DNA from: CAYPNF01 sp964411985
GTDB taxonomy: Bacteria > Verrucomicrobiota > Verrucomicrobiia > Limisphaerales > J093
DNA: 64,000 nucleotides
Direction of reading: 5' to 3'
NCBI GenBank assembly: GCA_964411985.1
Contig: CAYPNF010000001.1
Span: 1 to 64,000 of the forward strand
Shown: positions 8,305 to 16,062 of the stretch, one piece after another
Layout of the letters: every line of letters starts with the position of its first letter
Position numbering within the stretch: the first letter of the stretch is position 1
Program-made: the position numbers and the translations under genes
Notes under the pieces: model-generated
What the model was told of the DNA's origin: nothing
The model's database searches: none
The model's input: only the letters and a program-made list of their open reading frames with translations

Positions 8305-8994
8305 ATGAAACGAACTATCCTGCCCTCAATCGCTTTGGCCCTCTCGGCGCTGTTGTTTTCATCCTGCTGCACCAACAAGAAATGCTGTTCTTCCGGCCCG
8401 CTCGTGCTGTGGAACGGCAAGAATCTGAATAATTGGAAGTATGTCCTCGCGGATGCGTCGGTTCCCAAGGAGAAAGTCTGGTCGGTGAAGGATGGCGTGC
8501 TCATCTGCACCGGGGCGCCGGTTGGATACCTTTACAGCGAAATGAACTTCCAGGATTTCCGGATGGAAGTAGAGTATCGGTGGCCGGCCGGCCCCAAACC
8601 CGGCAACAGCGGAATCTTCTCGCGTATCAACGACACCAGCAAAGCGCTGCCCCGCACCATCGAGGCGCAACTGCAACACGGAAACGCTGGTGATCTGCTG
8701 GGCTTGCAGGGGATGAAGATCGATTCCAACCAACCGCGTTACTTCCACGTGGCTAAGCACGAATTGGCGGGTGACGTCGACGGGATTAAGAAGCTGTCGA
8801 ACGCGGAAGCCACCCCGGGTGAATGGAACCGCGTGGTCATCGAAGCGCGAGGCCCCAATTACACCGTATGGGTGAATGGCCAGAAGGTGAATGAGGTGAC
8901 GGGAGTGGAAGTTCGTTCCGGCTCAGTGGGACTTCAGTCCGAAGGCGGCGAGATCCATTTCCGCAAGGCCATCATTACTCCGTTGTCGGAATAG
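8305..8994 (+). CDS. DUF1080 (3-keto-disaccharide hydrolase-like) lipoprotein
   Basis: Protein of 229 aa. A lipoprotein signal is present (MKRTILPSIALALSALLFSS followed by Cys). The mature part begins with several cysteines and then the DUF1080 beta-jelly-roll: LVLWNGKNLNNWK, KVWSVKDGVLICTG, the central PGNSGIFSR and the C-terminal NRVVIEARGPNYTVWVNGQK. DUF1080 proteins are structurally concanavalin-like; members act on 3-keto-glycosides or bind sugars, so a periplasmic carbohydrate role is likely but the substrate is unknown. It is a single-domain, normal-length member. Confidence 0.88.
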   Translation: MKRTILPSIALALSALLFSSCCTNKKCCSSGPLVLWNGKNLNNWKYVLADASVPKEKVWSVKDGVLICTGAPVGYLYSEMNFQDFRMEVEYRWPAGPKPGNSGIFSRINDTSKALPRTIEAQLQHGNAGDLLGLQGMKIDSNQPRYFHVAKHELAGDVDGIKKLSNAEATPGEWNRVVIEARGPNYTVWVNGQKVNEVTGVEVRSGSVGLQSEGGEIHFRKAIITPLSE

Positions 8995-9077
8995 TCCAAA
9001 TGGCGGGTCGGAGAGGGAGGGAAAGTGGCACCCGAGGGCGCCGCACTCTTGGGCAGAGGTGTGCGGTGGGAATGGAA

Positions 9078-9138
9078 GGATAGGGACATCGCGCTGCGAT
9101 GTCCGGGGGTGCGGACGGCCCGGCGGTCCGTCCCTACC
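9078..9138 (+). repeat. Dispersed 61-bp palindromic element, copy 1
   Basis: The element is bracketed by TAGGGAC and GTCCCTA. It contains a perfect hairpin (GGACATCGC, loop GCT, GCGATGTCC, 9084-9104) and a second one (GGACGG ... CCGTCC). An inverted copy lies at 39634-39694 and a half copy at 63222-63259. It lies in the 327-bp gap 8995-9321, which holds only repeats. Confidence 0.75.
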
Positions 9139-9180
9139 TGAACTTGGCGGAATCCAATGTGCCTCTCGCTAGAGCGACAG

Positions 9181-9220
9181 CTTTTGGAGTGCGGTGCGGA
9201 GCGCAGCGAAGTACCGCTTT
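9181..9220 (+). repeat. Right half of the GCGGTACC-type hairpin repeat
   Basis: Forty bases starting CTTTTGGAGTGCGGTGCGGA match 13031-13070 at 37 of 40 positions. A degraded left half (GTGGCACCCGAGGGCGCCGC) is at 9026-9045, separated from it by the 61-bp palindromic element, as if that element had inserted into the older repeat. Confidence 0.65.
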
Positions 9221-9321
9221 CCCCCTCCCAACGTCCTCAAGCCGTCCGCGCTCGGATGGTATCGAGGGATCCATCCACCCTTTTCTATTGCGGTCGGGGA
9301 GGGTTCTCTTAACCTGAACCC

Positions 9322-10005
9322 ATGTTTGGACCTGCTGATCTATTTGACCTGTCCCAGACCGAGCACGCGTCGATTTTCGATGGGTGCACCTATGCCTGGG
9401 AAGCGTTACGGAAGTTGGGCCCCTACCTGAAGTCGCTCAACCGGAGAGGATTACACAACCGGTGCGATGGAGTGGCGTTCATTTCCGACGAAGTCTACAT
9501 CGGCGAGGGTACGGTCGTGGAAGACGGTGTCATGATCAAAGGTCCGGCCATTATCGGTCGCAACTGCCAGATCCGGCACAACGCCTACCTGCGCGAAGAC
9601 GTGATCATCGGCGACAACTGCGTGGTGGGAAACGCGTGCGAGCTCAAAAACGCGCTCCTGTTCGACCATGCTCAGGTTCCGCACTTCAACTATGTGGGAG
9701 ACTCCATCCTTGGCTTCAAAGCTCACCTCGGAGCCGGGGTCAAGATCTCGAATGTCAAAGTGATCTCCGGAAACGTCAAAGTAGAACTGGACGGCAAGCC
9801 CGTAGACACCGGGTTGCGCAAGTTCGGCGCCCTCATTGGCGACCGAGCGGAGGTGGGCTGCAATGCCGTCCTGAATCCCGGAACCATCCTGGGCCGGGAC
9901 TCTCTGGTGTATCCCAACGTTCATTGGCGCGGGATCCTGGCTGCGGGTATGATCGCCAAGAACCGCGCGGTCATCGAAGTCGTCCCCCGCAAGGCTCAGT
10001 CGTGA
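9322..10005 (+). CDS. Left-handed beta-helix (hexapeptide) protein, GlmU C-terminal-like
   Basis: Protein of 227 aa. After an N-terminal helical part, hexapeptide repeats run from about residue 55 to 200 (FISDEVYIGEGTVVEDGVMI, IIGRNCQIRHNAYLREDVII, GDNCVVGNACELKNALL). The segment HFNYVGDSILGFKAHLGAGV is the GlmU/sugar-nucleotidyltransferase C-terminal acyltransferase signature. The nucleotidyltransferase half of GlmU is absent, so this is probably a stand-alone acetyltransferase or a UDP-GlcNAc-pyrophosphorylase-related protein of cell-envelope sugar metabolism. A helicase gene follows 16 bp downstream, suggesting co-transcription. Confidence 0.82.
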   Translation: MFGPADLFDLSQTEHASIFDGCTYAWEALRKLGPYLKSLNRRGLHNRCDGVAFISDEVYIGEGTVVEDGVMIKGPAIIGRNCQIRHNAYLREDVIIGDNCVVGNACELKNALLFDHAQVPHFNYVGDSILGFKAHLGAGVKISNVKVISGNVKVELDGKPVDTGLRKFGALIGDRAEVGCNAVLNPGTILGRDSLVYPNVHWRGILAAGMIAKNRAVIEVVPRKAQS

Positions 10006-10021
10006 TGGAAACCATATCGGT

Positions 10022-12139
10022 GTGATTAGCGTCCTGGAAAGCCATCCCCAGGGAGGGACCGATCTGGTGGAGAAGGTGCAGCACATCTTCTCCGCGGAAG
10101 GCCTGCTTTCCGGAGCGAGCAATTTTGAATACCGCCCCCAGCAGCAGCAGATGGCAGTGGCGGTTGCCCGGGCTCTAGCCTACAAGGATCACCTCATCGT
10201 CGAAGGAGGCACCGGGGTCGGGAAGAGCCTGGCCTATCTCATTCCTTCCATTTTCTTTGCCGTGGAACAGAAGAAGAAGGCCATCATCTCCACGCACACC
10301 ATCAATCTGCAGGAGCAATTGACCGAGAAGGATCTTCCGATGCTGGCGGCGATTTTGCCGGTGCGCTTTAGCTACACCATGCTGAAGGGACGTCAAAACT
10401 ACCTTTGCACCCGGCGCCTCTACAAAGCCTTCCAACAGGCCGACGGCCTCTTCACTTCCTCGGAACTGGAGGAACTGAAGCGCATCATCGAGTGGTCCAA
10501 GAATACCCGGGACGGGAGTCTCTCCGATTTCGAAGAGGAGCCTGATCCAAAGGTCTGGGCACAGGTCTGCTCGGAGCGCGGCCTCTGCTCGCCCAAGCTG
10601 TGCGGTCCGCAGTCCGATTTTGCCAAGCTGCACGAGGCCCCCTGCTTCTTCCAACAGGTGCGTAGCCGCGTACTATCCGCCGATGTGCTGGTCCTCAATC
10701 ACACGCTCTTCTTCACCCAACTGGGCACGGCGAGCGAAGAGAACGACGGCGGGGTGCTGTTTAAGAATGATTTCGTCGTCTTCGATGAAGCTCACACGGT
10801 GGAGCAGGTTGCGAGCAAGCACATTGGCCTGAGCGTCTCCAGTGGACAGTTGCGCTTTGCCCTGCAGCGGCTCTGGAATCCCAAGACCCAAAAGGGACTT
10901 CTCTCCATCCTGCGGAAGGGCAAGGAAGTGGAACTGGTGGCTGATATCTACCAGCACGCCGACCAATTCTTTCAGGAGGTGGAAGAACGGTGCGAGGCGA
11001 TCGCCAAGGCCGGCCAAGCCACCGGCCCTTCCAGCAAGGAGACCGCCTACAAGGCCAAGAGAACGCGCAACTGGACTGAGCTTCGCCTTCGCAGACCGGA
11101 CTTGGTCGAGAATCGCCTGAACCTCCCCATCCAGCGTGTCACCGAAGCGGTGAAAGGCCTGATCGATTCCAGCGACGACCGCGATACCGGCACCGAGCTG
11201 CAGGAGTGCAACCGGCGCCTCCGCGAACTGCGGTCGGCCTTGTCCACCTTCCTTAGCCAATGCGAGGAAGATCACGTCTACTGGGTCGAACGAGGTGGAA
11301 AAACGCACCGCAATCTCTCCCTCAACGCCGCCCCAGTCGACGTAGCCAATTTCCTCCGCCGACGATTGTTTGGGTCAGACACTTCGGTGGTTCTCACCAG
11401 CGCCACGCTGTCCATGGACAATCGGAACCTGGGCAAGGTCGTCCAGCCCCAGCCGGGACGCAAGGACGGGCTCAACTACATCGCCAGCCGGGTCGGGGCA
11501 GACGACGCGCACTTGCTGCAAGTGGGTTCTCCGTTCGATTACCAGCAACAGATGCGCTTGTACGTGGTGGGCAAGATGCCCGATCCCCGCGAGGAAGGCT
11601 ATCGGGAGGCTTTGATCCGGTGGATCGAGCATTTCATTCGTCAGACGCACGGGAAGGCGTTTGTGCTCTTTACGAACTCCAGTCTCATGCAGGACCTCGG
11701 GGAGGCCATGGAACCGTTCTTCGAGGAGCTTGGGCTGGAGTGCTTCGTGCAGGGGACCGGCACCCCCAGGTCGCTCATGCTCGACAAGTTCAAGGCTAAT
11801 GTCGACTCGGTGCTCTTCGGTACCGACAGCTTTTGGCAAGGCGTGGATGTGCCGGGGGAAGCACTCTCCAACGTCATTATCACCCGTCTGCCCTTTGCCG
11901 TGCCCGACCATCCCCTCATCGAGGCCCGGCTGGAACGGATCGAAGCGAGCGGCGGCAATCCCTTTTACGAATTCTCCCTTCCGGAAGCGTTGCTCAAATT
12001 CCGTCAAGGCGTGGGCCGCCTCATCCGCACCAAGTCGGATTCCGGCATTGTCGTGGTGTTGGACAACCGAATCCTCGCCAAGCGCTACGGCAAAGCCTTC
12101 TTGGAAGCCATACCGCCCTGCCCGGTCGAGATCGTCTGA
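10022..12139 (+). CDS. DinG/XPD-family ATP-dependent DNA helicase
   Basis: Protein of 705 aa with GTG start. Walker A is GGTGVGKSL (about 62-70) and Walker B is DEAH (255-258). Cys129, Cys183, Cys189, Cys194 and Cys208 lie in the interval where DinG and XPD carry a 4Fe-4S cluster. The C-terminal helicase lobe shows VVLTSATLSMD, DSFWQGVDVPGE and the motif VI region FRQGVGRLIRTKSD. Such 5'-3' helicases resolve R-loops, replication blocks and damaged DNA in the cytoplasm. The last 55 bp overlap the 3' end of the convergent HEXXH gene. No nuclease domain is fused to it. Confidence 0.92.
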   Translation: MISVLESHPQGGTDLVEKVQHIFSAEGLLSGASNFEYRPQQQQMAVAVARALAYKDHLIVEGGTGVGKSLAYLIPSIFFAVEQKKKAIISTHTINLQEQLTEKDLPMLAAILPVRFSYTMLKGRQNYLCTRRLYKAFQQADGLFTSSELEELKRIIEWSKNTRDGSLSDFEEEPDPKVWAQVCSERGLCSPKLCGPQSDFAKLHEAPCFFQQVRSRVLSADVLVLNHTLFFTQLGTASEENDGGVLFKNDFVVFDEAHTVEQVASKHIGLSVSSGQLRFALQRLWNPKTQKGLLSILRKGKEVELVADIYQHADQFFQEVEERCEAIAKAGQATGPSSKETAYKAKRTRNWTELRLRRPDLVENRLNLPIQRVTEAVKGLIDSSDDRDTGTELQECNRRLRELRSALSTFLSQCEEDHVYWVERGGKTHRNLSLNAAPVDVANFLRRRLFGSDTSVVLTSATLSMDNRNLGKVVQPQPGRKDGLNYIASRVGADDAHLLQVGSPFDYQQQMRLYVVGKMPDPREEGYREALIRWIEHFIRQTHGKAFVLFTNSSLMQDLGEAMEPFFEELGLECFVQGTGTPRSLMLDKFKANVDSVLFGTDSFWQGVDVPGEALSNVIITRLPFAVPDHPLIEARLERIEASGGNPFYEFSLPEALLKFRQGVGRLIRTKSDSGIVVVLDNRILAKRYGKAFLEAIPPCPVEIV

Positions 12140-12903
12140 TCCTGACGGACGCGAGGCGCCGAATTGGTGGAGGAAGTACGCATCCCCAGCGCTCCCAGCG
12201 GATGGTAAGCAGGTGAGCGAAGCAGCGTCTCCACCTGAGCTAGATAGGGAAAATTGAGCTCCTGCAGGCGTTCCCGCGCGTACAGAGAGCGGAAGAAGGC
12301 GGGGCGATCCGCCAAGCGCTTACGCCCGTGACCCGTCAATGCATCCAGTTGCTCGTTGTTGGAGGAAACCAGTGCCAACACTGCCGACTGCCGGGCATTC
12401 AACTCACGGTTCACCACTTCACGGATCGTCGCATCGTTGATGGCCCCTTCCCCCGGTGCCGGGACTTCTATCGGACCCGGGTAACGCAGGAGATGGTCGA
12501 GCAACTGCCGGGGGCGAAAATCAGTGGAGATCCGAACGTGATCGTATTCGTGAGCTACCAGGTTGGAAAAGAAACTGTTCGTGAATGCGTGACCGGTCGG
12601 CAACCGCATCTCGTGATCAATGGTAATCTCCAAGAGGCTCACCGCGGGGAGCACCGAAATCGACTGGAGCGAGGTGCTCAACTGATCCACCCTGGTGTGA
12701 CTCCATTGAATGCGATGTCCGATGCGGAACGTGGTCAGGCCGGGAAATGTGCCGGAGTCCGGCTTCCAGTCCTTGTAGACAAAACGAACCTTGCCCGCCT
12801 GCTGCAGCCACGCCGCACTCAGCTCCCCATACGGATCCTCCGCCGCAAGGACGGAGGTCAGTGCAACCATCGTCGCCAAACCAAGATACCACTTAGATCT
12901 CAT
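12085..12903 (-). CDS. Secreted protein with an HEXXH metalloprotease-like motif
   Basis: Protein of 272 aa from ATG 12903, chosen because it gives a signal peptide (MRSKWYLGLATMVALTSVLA). The mature part contains LVAHEYDHVRIS, a perfect HEXXH zinc-binding signature, preceded by EITIDHEMRLPTGHAF and followed by a helical C-terminal half rich in Arg and Glu. I do not recognise the family; it could be a small periplasmic metallopeptidase or a non-catalytic relative. The third zinc ligand cannot be assigned by eye. The 3' end overlaps the convergent helicase gene by 55 bp. Confidence 0.7.
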   Translation of the reverse strand: MRSKWYLGLATMVALTSVLAAEDPYGELSAAWLQQAGKVRFVYKDWKPDSGTFPGLTTFRIGHRIQWSHTRVDQLSTSLQSISVLPAVSLLEITIDHEMRLPTGHAFTNSFFSNLVAHEYDHVRISTDFRPRQLLDHLLRYPGPIEVPAPGEGAINDATIREVVNRELNARQSAVLALVSSNNEQLDALTGHGRKRLADRPAFFRSLYARERLQELNFPYLAQVETLLRSPAYHPLGALGMRTSSTNSAPRVRQDQTISTGQGGMASKKALP

Positions 12904-12960
12904 ACCCAAATCCCTAGCCGACGAAGCGAAACTTTTCTCCCCCCCAACAGTCCAGAGGCC

Positions 12961-13071
12961 AAAAGCGGCACCCGAAGGCGCCGCACTCCAAGACCTGGCG
13001 GGCTTCCACAACCCCAACGCTCTGGCGAAGCTTTTGGAGTGCGGTGAGGAGCGTAGCGATGTACCGCTTTT
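12961..13071 (+). repeat. Complete composite hairpin repeat (111 bp)
   Basis: Outer arms AAAAGCGG (12961-12968) and CCGCTTTT (13064-13071); inner arms CCGCACTCCAA (12981-12991) and TTGGAGTGCGG (13034-13044). This is the best-preserved copy of a family with half-copies at 9026-9045/9181-9220 and 13129-13185. It lies in the gap 12904-13528, which holds three repeat units and no gene I can support. Confidence 0.72.
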
Positions 13072-13128
13072 TCTCCCTCTTTTGCGTGGGTCGAGGACGA
13101 GGAGGAGCAGGAGGAGGAGGCGAAGGGG

Positions 13129-13185
13129 AAAGCGGCACCTGAGGGCGCACGCACTCCGAGACCTCGCGGATCTCCACAGACCCAG
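13129..13185 (+). repeat. Left half of the composite hairpin repeat
   Basis: AAAGCGGCACCTGAGGGCGC followed by GCACTCCGAGACC parallels the left half of 12961-13071. The right half is missing. It sits just before the 200-bp element at 13261. Confidence 0.55.
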
Positions 13186-13260
13186 CCTATCGCAGGCCTC
13201 ACATTGCGTGCTGCTCTTCTTCTAACAACGGCGCTATTTCTCACACCACTCATGATCCGG

Positions 13261-13460
13261 CTTAGCCGTGTCCATGCAGTTGAACAGGAGGCAGCAGAGA
13301 GAGCAGAGCCGTCAGACGGAGTCAGAATCGCTCCTCGCGGTCCGTTCAAGCGTTCACTGGACGGTGAAAGTGATACGTCCATCTCGATCGTGAGACCGCT
13401 CAAGCCCGATCTCTGCTGTCTCCGCTGACTCCTGTTCTTCATTGAATTGTTACGGCTTAG
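13261..13460 (+). mobile_element. 200-bp MITE-like element, copy 1
   Basis: This segment is the reverse complement of 63475-63674 with one mismatch in 200 (T at 13271), as aligned by eye. The ends form an imperfect inverted repeat: CTTAGCCGT at the left, ACGGCTTAG at the right. Inside these, GAACAGGAG-(T)CAGC and AGCAGAG recur in inverted order, so the outer ~45 bp of each end are related. There is no transposase. No target-site duplication is evident beyond CTTAG at both ends. Non-autonomous mobile element or structured RNA are both possible. Confidence 0.75.
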
Positions 13461-13528
13461 AATGTTCCGCCGATCAAGGTGAACCAGGTTCCGCTCTCTC
13501 GCAAGGGGGAGATCCAATCCGGCTTGAA

Positions 13529-13750
13529 TTAGGGCGGGCTTTTCCCGCCCGCAGGAGGGTTTGTGTTGGTGCGAGCAGGAATCTCACGCGGAGGCGGGGC
13601 CCCTTCGGTCAAAGTCCTCACCCGGTTCCAAAGGTAGTGCGCCATCAAGGCCAACCAACCAAGAAACAAGAGGAGCATAACCCCCATCAGCAACCTCCGG
13701 GAGAGCGGTAGAGGGCGAGGCTCGTGATCCTTCTCGGGAGTGGCACTCAT
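13529..13750 (-). CDS. Small single-pass membrane protein coupled to rnhC
   Basis: Protein of 73 aa from ATG 13750. One strong transmembrane segment (LLMGVMLLLFLGWLALMAHYL, split by eye at about residues 20-40) is preceded by a charged N-terminus and followed by a Pro-rich tail. The ATG overlaps the rnhC TGA by 4 nt, which implies translational coupling and supports the gene being real. I recognise no domain, so the function is unknown. Confidence 0.6.
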   Translation of the reverse strand: MSATPEKDHEPRPLPLSRRLLMGVMLLLFLGWLALMAHYLWNRVRTLTEGAPPPREIPARTNTNPPAGGKSPP

Positions 13751-14739
13751 GGTGAATCGGAAGCGGGCTTGGATTTCGGGCGTTGCCACTCCACCTTAGG
13801 AGGTTCCGGCAATCCCTGAGCCCGGTAAGCGTTGCGAAAATGCATCTTGGCCACCTTTGGAAGCTGGGCGGCCCCATGTTGGCCAACAAAAGCGAGTGCC
13901 GCCGCATCCACCGCGCTGGAGGCTCCCTTCGGCAACGGTAGTCCAAATTCCTTTTCCATCCGAGCCAACCGCTGCACGAATTCGTCCCGGGCCAGGATGG
14001 AAGCCGCCGCCACCGCCAGATCCTCCTCGGCGCGGTGACGCTGCACGAGTTCTATCTCCCGTCCCAGGGACATCAGCGCTTTGGCAACAGTGGCCTTGTC
14101 ATGAGCAAACTGGTCACTGATGGCCCGCACGGGGAGCGGGTTCATGCGATGACGCTGCAGCATGAGGTTCTCGATCACGCGCGCGTGGCCCCACGCCAGC
14201 ACTCGGTTCACGCTGCGCATCTTGCTGTAGAGCCGGTTGTAAGCCTCGTTGCCGATGGGCACCACGTTATGGACCGCTTCGGCGGTATTCCGGATCAAGT
14301 CGGCTAATTCGTGGATCTTTCGGTCGCTGGAAATGCGCTTGGAATCGCGAATGCCCGCTTCCTGCCACTTCTGTACCACCCGTTCATTCAGGTAAACCCC
14401 AGCGATGCAGAGTGGCCCGAAGAAGTCGCCTTTGCCGCTTTCGTCCACGCCAAACCGCGCATCCAGCAACTGGGGATTCAAAACCGTCTCGTAACCGAGC
14501 CGCACCTCTTGAAGGATGATCGGTTCGAGCACGAACTCCACAAATTCCTGCGTGCCTTTGCCCTGCACCACCAGCTTGCCGCTGGTGTACAGAGCCACCC
14601 CCACCTTATCCTTGGTGGCCGCAAATTGAGTGTGCGGCGTTTCGCGGAAAAGGTAGTTATTCTCCTTCAACCAGTTGTGCAAGAGCTTCGCCTGCTCCGC
14701 GTTCAAGACCCGGGTGAAGGAAATAATGGGTGCTGCCAT
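13747..14739 (-). CDS. rnhC: Ribonuclease HIII
   Basis: Protein of 330 aa. The N-terminal TBP-like substrate-binding domain (about 1-85) is followed by the catalytic domain starting FGVDESGKGDFFGPL (97-110), the RNase HIII version of the type 2 RNase H signature, with Asp99 and Glu100. Further acidic residues are Asp132 (RDSKRIS) and the Asp of ISDQFA, and HRAEEDLAVAAASILARDEF is the conserved helix. The enzyme removes RNA from RNA-DNA hybrids in the cytoplasm. It is normal in length for the family. It is the first gene of a two-gene unit with the small membrane protein. Confidence 0.95.
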   Translation of the reverse strand: MAAPIISFTRVLNAEQAKLLHNWLKENNYLFRETPHTQFAATKDKVGVALYTSGKLVVQGKGTQEFVEFVLEPIILQEVRLGYETVLNPQLLDARFGVDESGKGDFFGPLCIAGVYLNERVVQKWQEAGIRDSKRISSDRKIHELADLIRNTAEAVHNVVPIGNEAYNRLYSKMRSVNRVLAWGHARVIENLMLQRHRMNPLPVRAISDQFAHDKATVAKALMSLGREIELVQRHRAEEDLAVAAASILARDEFVQRLARMEKEFGLPLPKGASSAVDAAALAFVGQHGAAQLPKVAKMHFRNAYRAQGLPEPPKVEWQRPKSKPASDSP

Positions 14740-14844
14740 GCGCTGAGCAGCCTAGACAGAGAGACCATGCGTGTCGAGCCCGGGGAGGGTTCTGCTCTGT
14801 CACCCCAGGCTCGCTTTTCCCCAGAACTGCCCTACACTCCTCTC

Positions 14845-15963
14845 ATGAAAGCACGGCTCCTTGCGTTCGCGCTGCTCACATCCGGGTTGCTATCGGCCTG
14901 CGCCGCTGACACCCCTTTCCCCACCCTCGAACTTGGCGCCCCCGCCCCTCCCTTCGACCTCAAAGGCGTGGATGGACGTAACCATCGGCTCGAGGATTTT
15001 GCATCGGCAAAGTTGCTCGTAGTCGTCTTCACATGCAATCATTGCCCAACTGCCCAGTATTACGAAGAGCGGTTGAAGAAACTGACCGCCGATTACCAAT
15101 CCAAAGGGGTTGCGGTCGTGGCCATCTCCCCGAACGACCCCAAATCCGTGCGGCTGGATGAACTGGGATGGAGCGATCTGGGCGACACCTTCGAGGAGAT
15201 GCAACTGCGGGCCAAGCATCGCGAGTATAATTTTCCTTACCTCTACGACGGCGACAGCGAAGCCGCTTCCCGTGCCTACGGACCGGTGGCAACCCCCCAC
15301 GTGTTCGTCTTCGACGCCGGCCGCAAACTGCGCTACGTCGGAGCGGTGGATGATTCGGAGCGTCCCCAGCAAGTCAAGGTCCATTACCTTCGCAACGCCC
15401 TCGATGCCCTGCTCGCAGGCAAAGAACCGTCCGTCACCAAAACAAAGATTGTAGGCTGCTCTGTCAAATGGGCCGGGAAATCCGACGCGGTGAAGAGCTA
15501 CCTGGACAAGTTGGCTCTCGAGCCCGTGGCTTTGGAAAAGGCTGATAAGACCGTTCTGGGCGCGCTCCGCAAAAATGACTCAAGCAAGTTCCGGCTCGTC
15601 ACTTTCTGGGCTACCTGGTGTGCACCGTGCGTGGCGGAGTTCAGCGAGTTTGTCACCATTCACCGCATGTACCGCCATCGCGATTTCGAATTGGTAACCG
15701 TCTCCCTGAACCGGCCCGACGAAGAGAGCGCGGCGCTGGCATTCCTGAAGAAGCAGCAGGCCTCCTGCCGCAACCTGATCTTCGCCTCAGCGGAAAGGGA
15801 GGCGTTGATCGATGCCTTCGAGCCCAACTGGCAAGGCGTTGTGCCCTTCACGGTACTTCTTTCCCCGGAAGGCAAGGAATTGTATCGCGAAACTGGGAGC
15901 ATTGACCCTCTCGCTTTGAAACGGGCCATCCAACAGGCCATGAACGAGCGGAAACCGTGGTAG
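14845..15963 (+). CDS. Lipoprotein with two thioredoxin-fold domains
   Basis: Protein of 372 aa from ATG 14845. The upstream in-frame extension to 14311 runs antisense through rnhC and is rejected. A lipoprotein signal ends LLTSGLLSA followed by Cys. The first domain (about 25-200) is AhpC/TSA-like with FTCNHCPTAQYYEERLK, a CNHC motif in place of a peroxiredoxin Cys. The second (about 235-370) is TlpA/ResA-like with ATWCAPCVAEF, a standard redox-active CxxC. The fusion suggests a membrane-anchored periplasmic thiol-disulfide oxidoreductase. Partners are not in the neighbourhood. The redox roles are inferred from family knowledge. Confidence 0.88.
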   Translation: MKARLLAFALLTSGLLSACAADTPFPTLELGAPAPPFDLKGVDGRNHRLEDFASAKLLVVVFTCNHCPTAQYYEERLKKLTADYQSKGVAVVAISPNDPKSVRLDELGWSDLGDTFEEMQLRAKHREYNFPYLYDGDSEAASRAYGPVATPHVFVFDAGRKLRYVGAVDDSERPQQVKVHYLRNALDALLAGKEPSVTKTKIVGCSVKWAGKSDAVKSYLDKLALEPVALEKADKTVLGALRKNDSSKFRLVTFWATWCAPCVAEFSEFVTIHRMYRHRDFELVTVSLNRPDEESAALAFLKKQQASCRNLIFASAEREALIDAFEPNWQGVVPFTVLLSPEGKELYRETGSIDPLALKRAIQQAMNERKPW

Positions 15964-16062
15964 GCAGAACGGCGCATGAGTGACCCAAACAGACCTCATC
16001 GAAGCCCCTAATACCTAGTGGTCTGTGCGTGAGAGCTAGGCCGCTGAAATGGTCTATGAGGT

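Noticed and set aside
13204..13428. Plus-strand 74-codon frame in the 200-bp element, nearly identical to part of a frame at 63507-63890
   Set aside because: Identity comes from the repeat DNA. No start/RBS context or family supports a protein.
12900..13517. Minus-strand frame of 205 codons through the repeat cluster
   Set aside because: It is made of the 200-bp element and hairpin repeats; it reads into the start of the HEXXH gene and has no domain.
14311..14844. 178-codon upstream extension of the double-thioredoxin gene
   Set aside because: It is antisense to rnhC; the lipoprotein signal at 14845 marks the true start.
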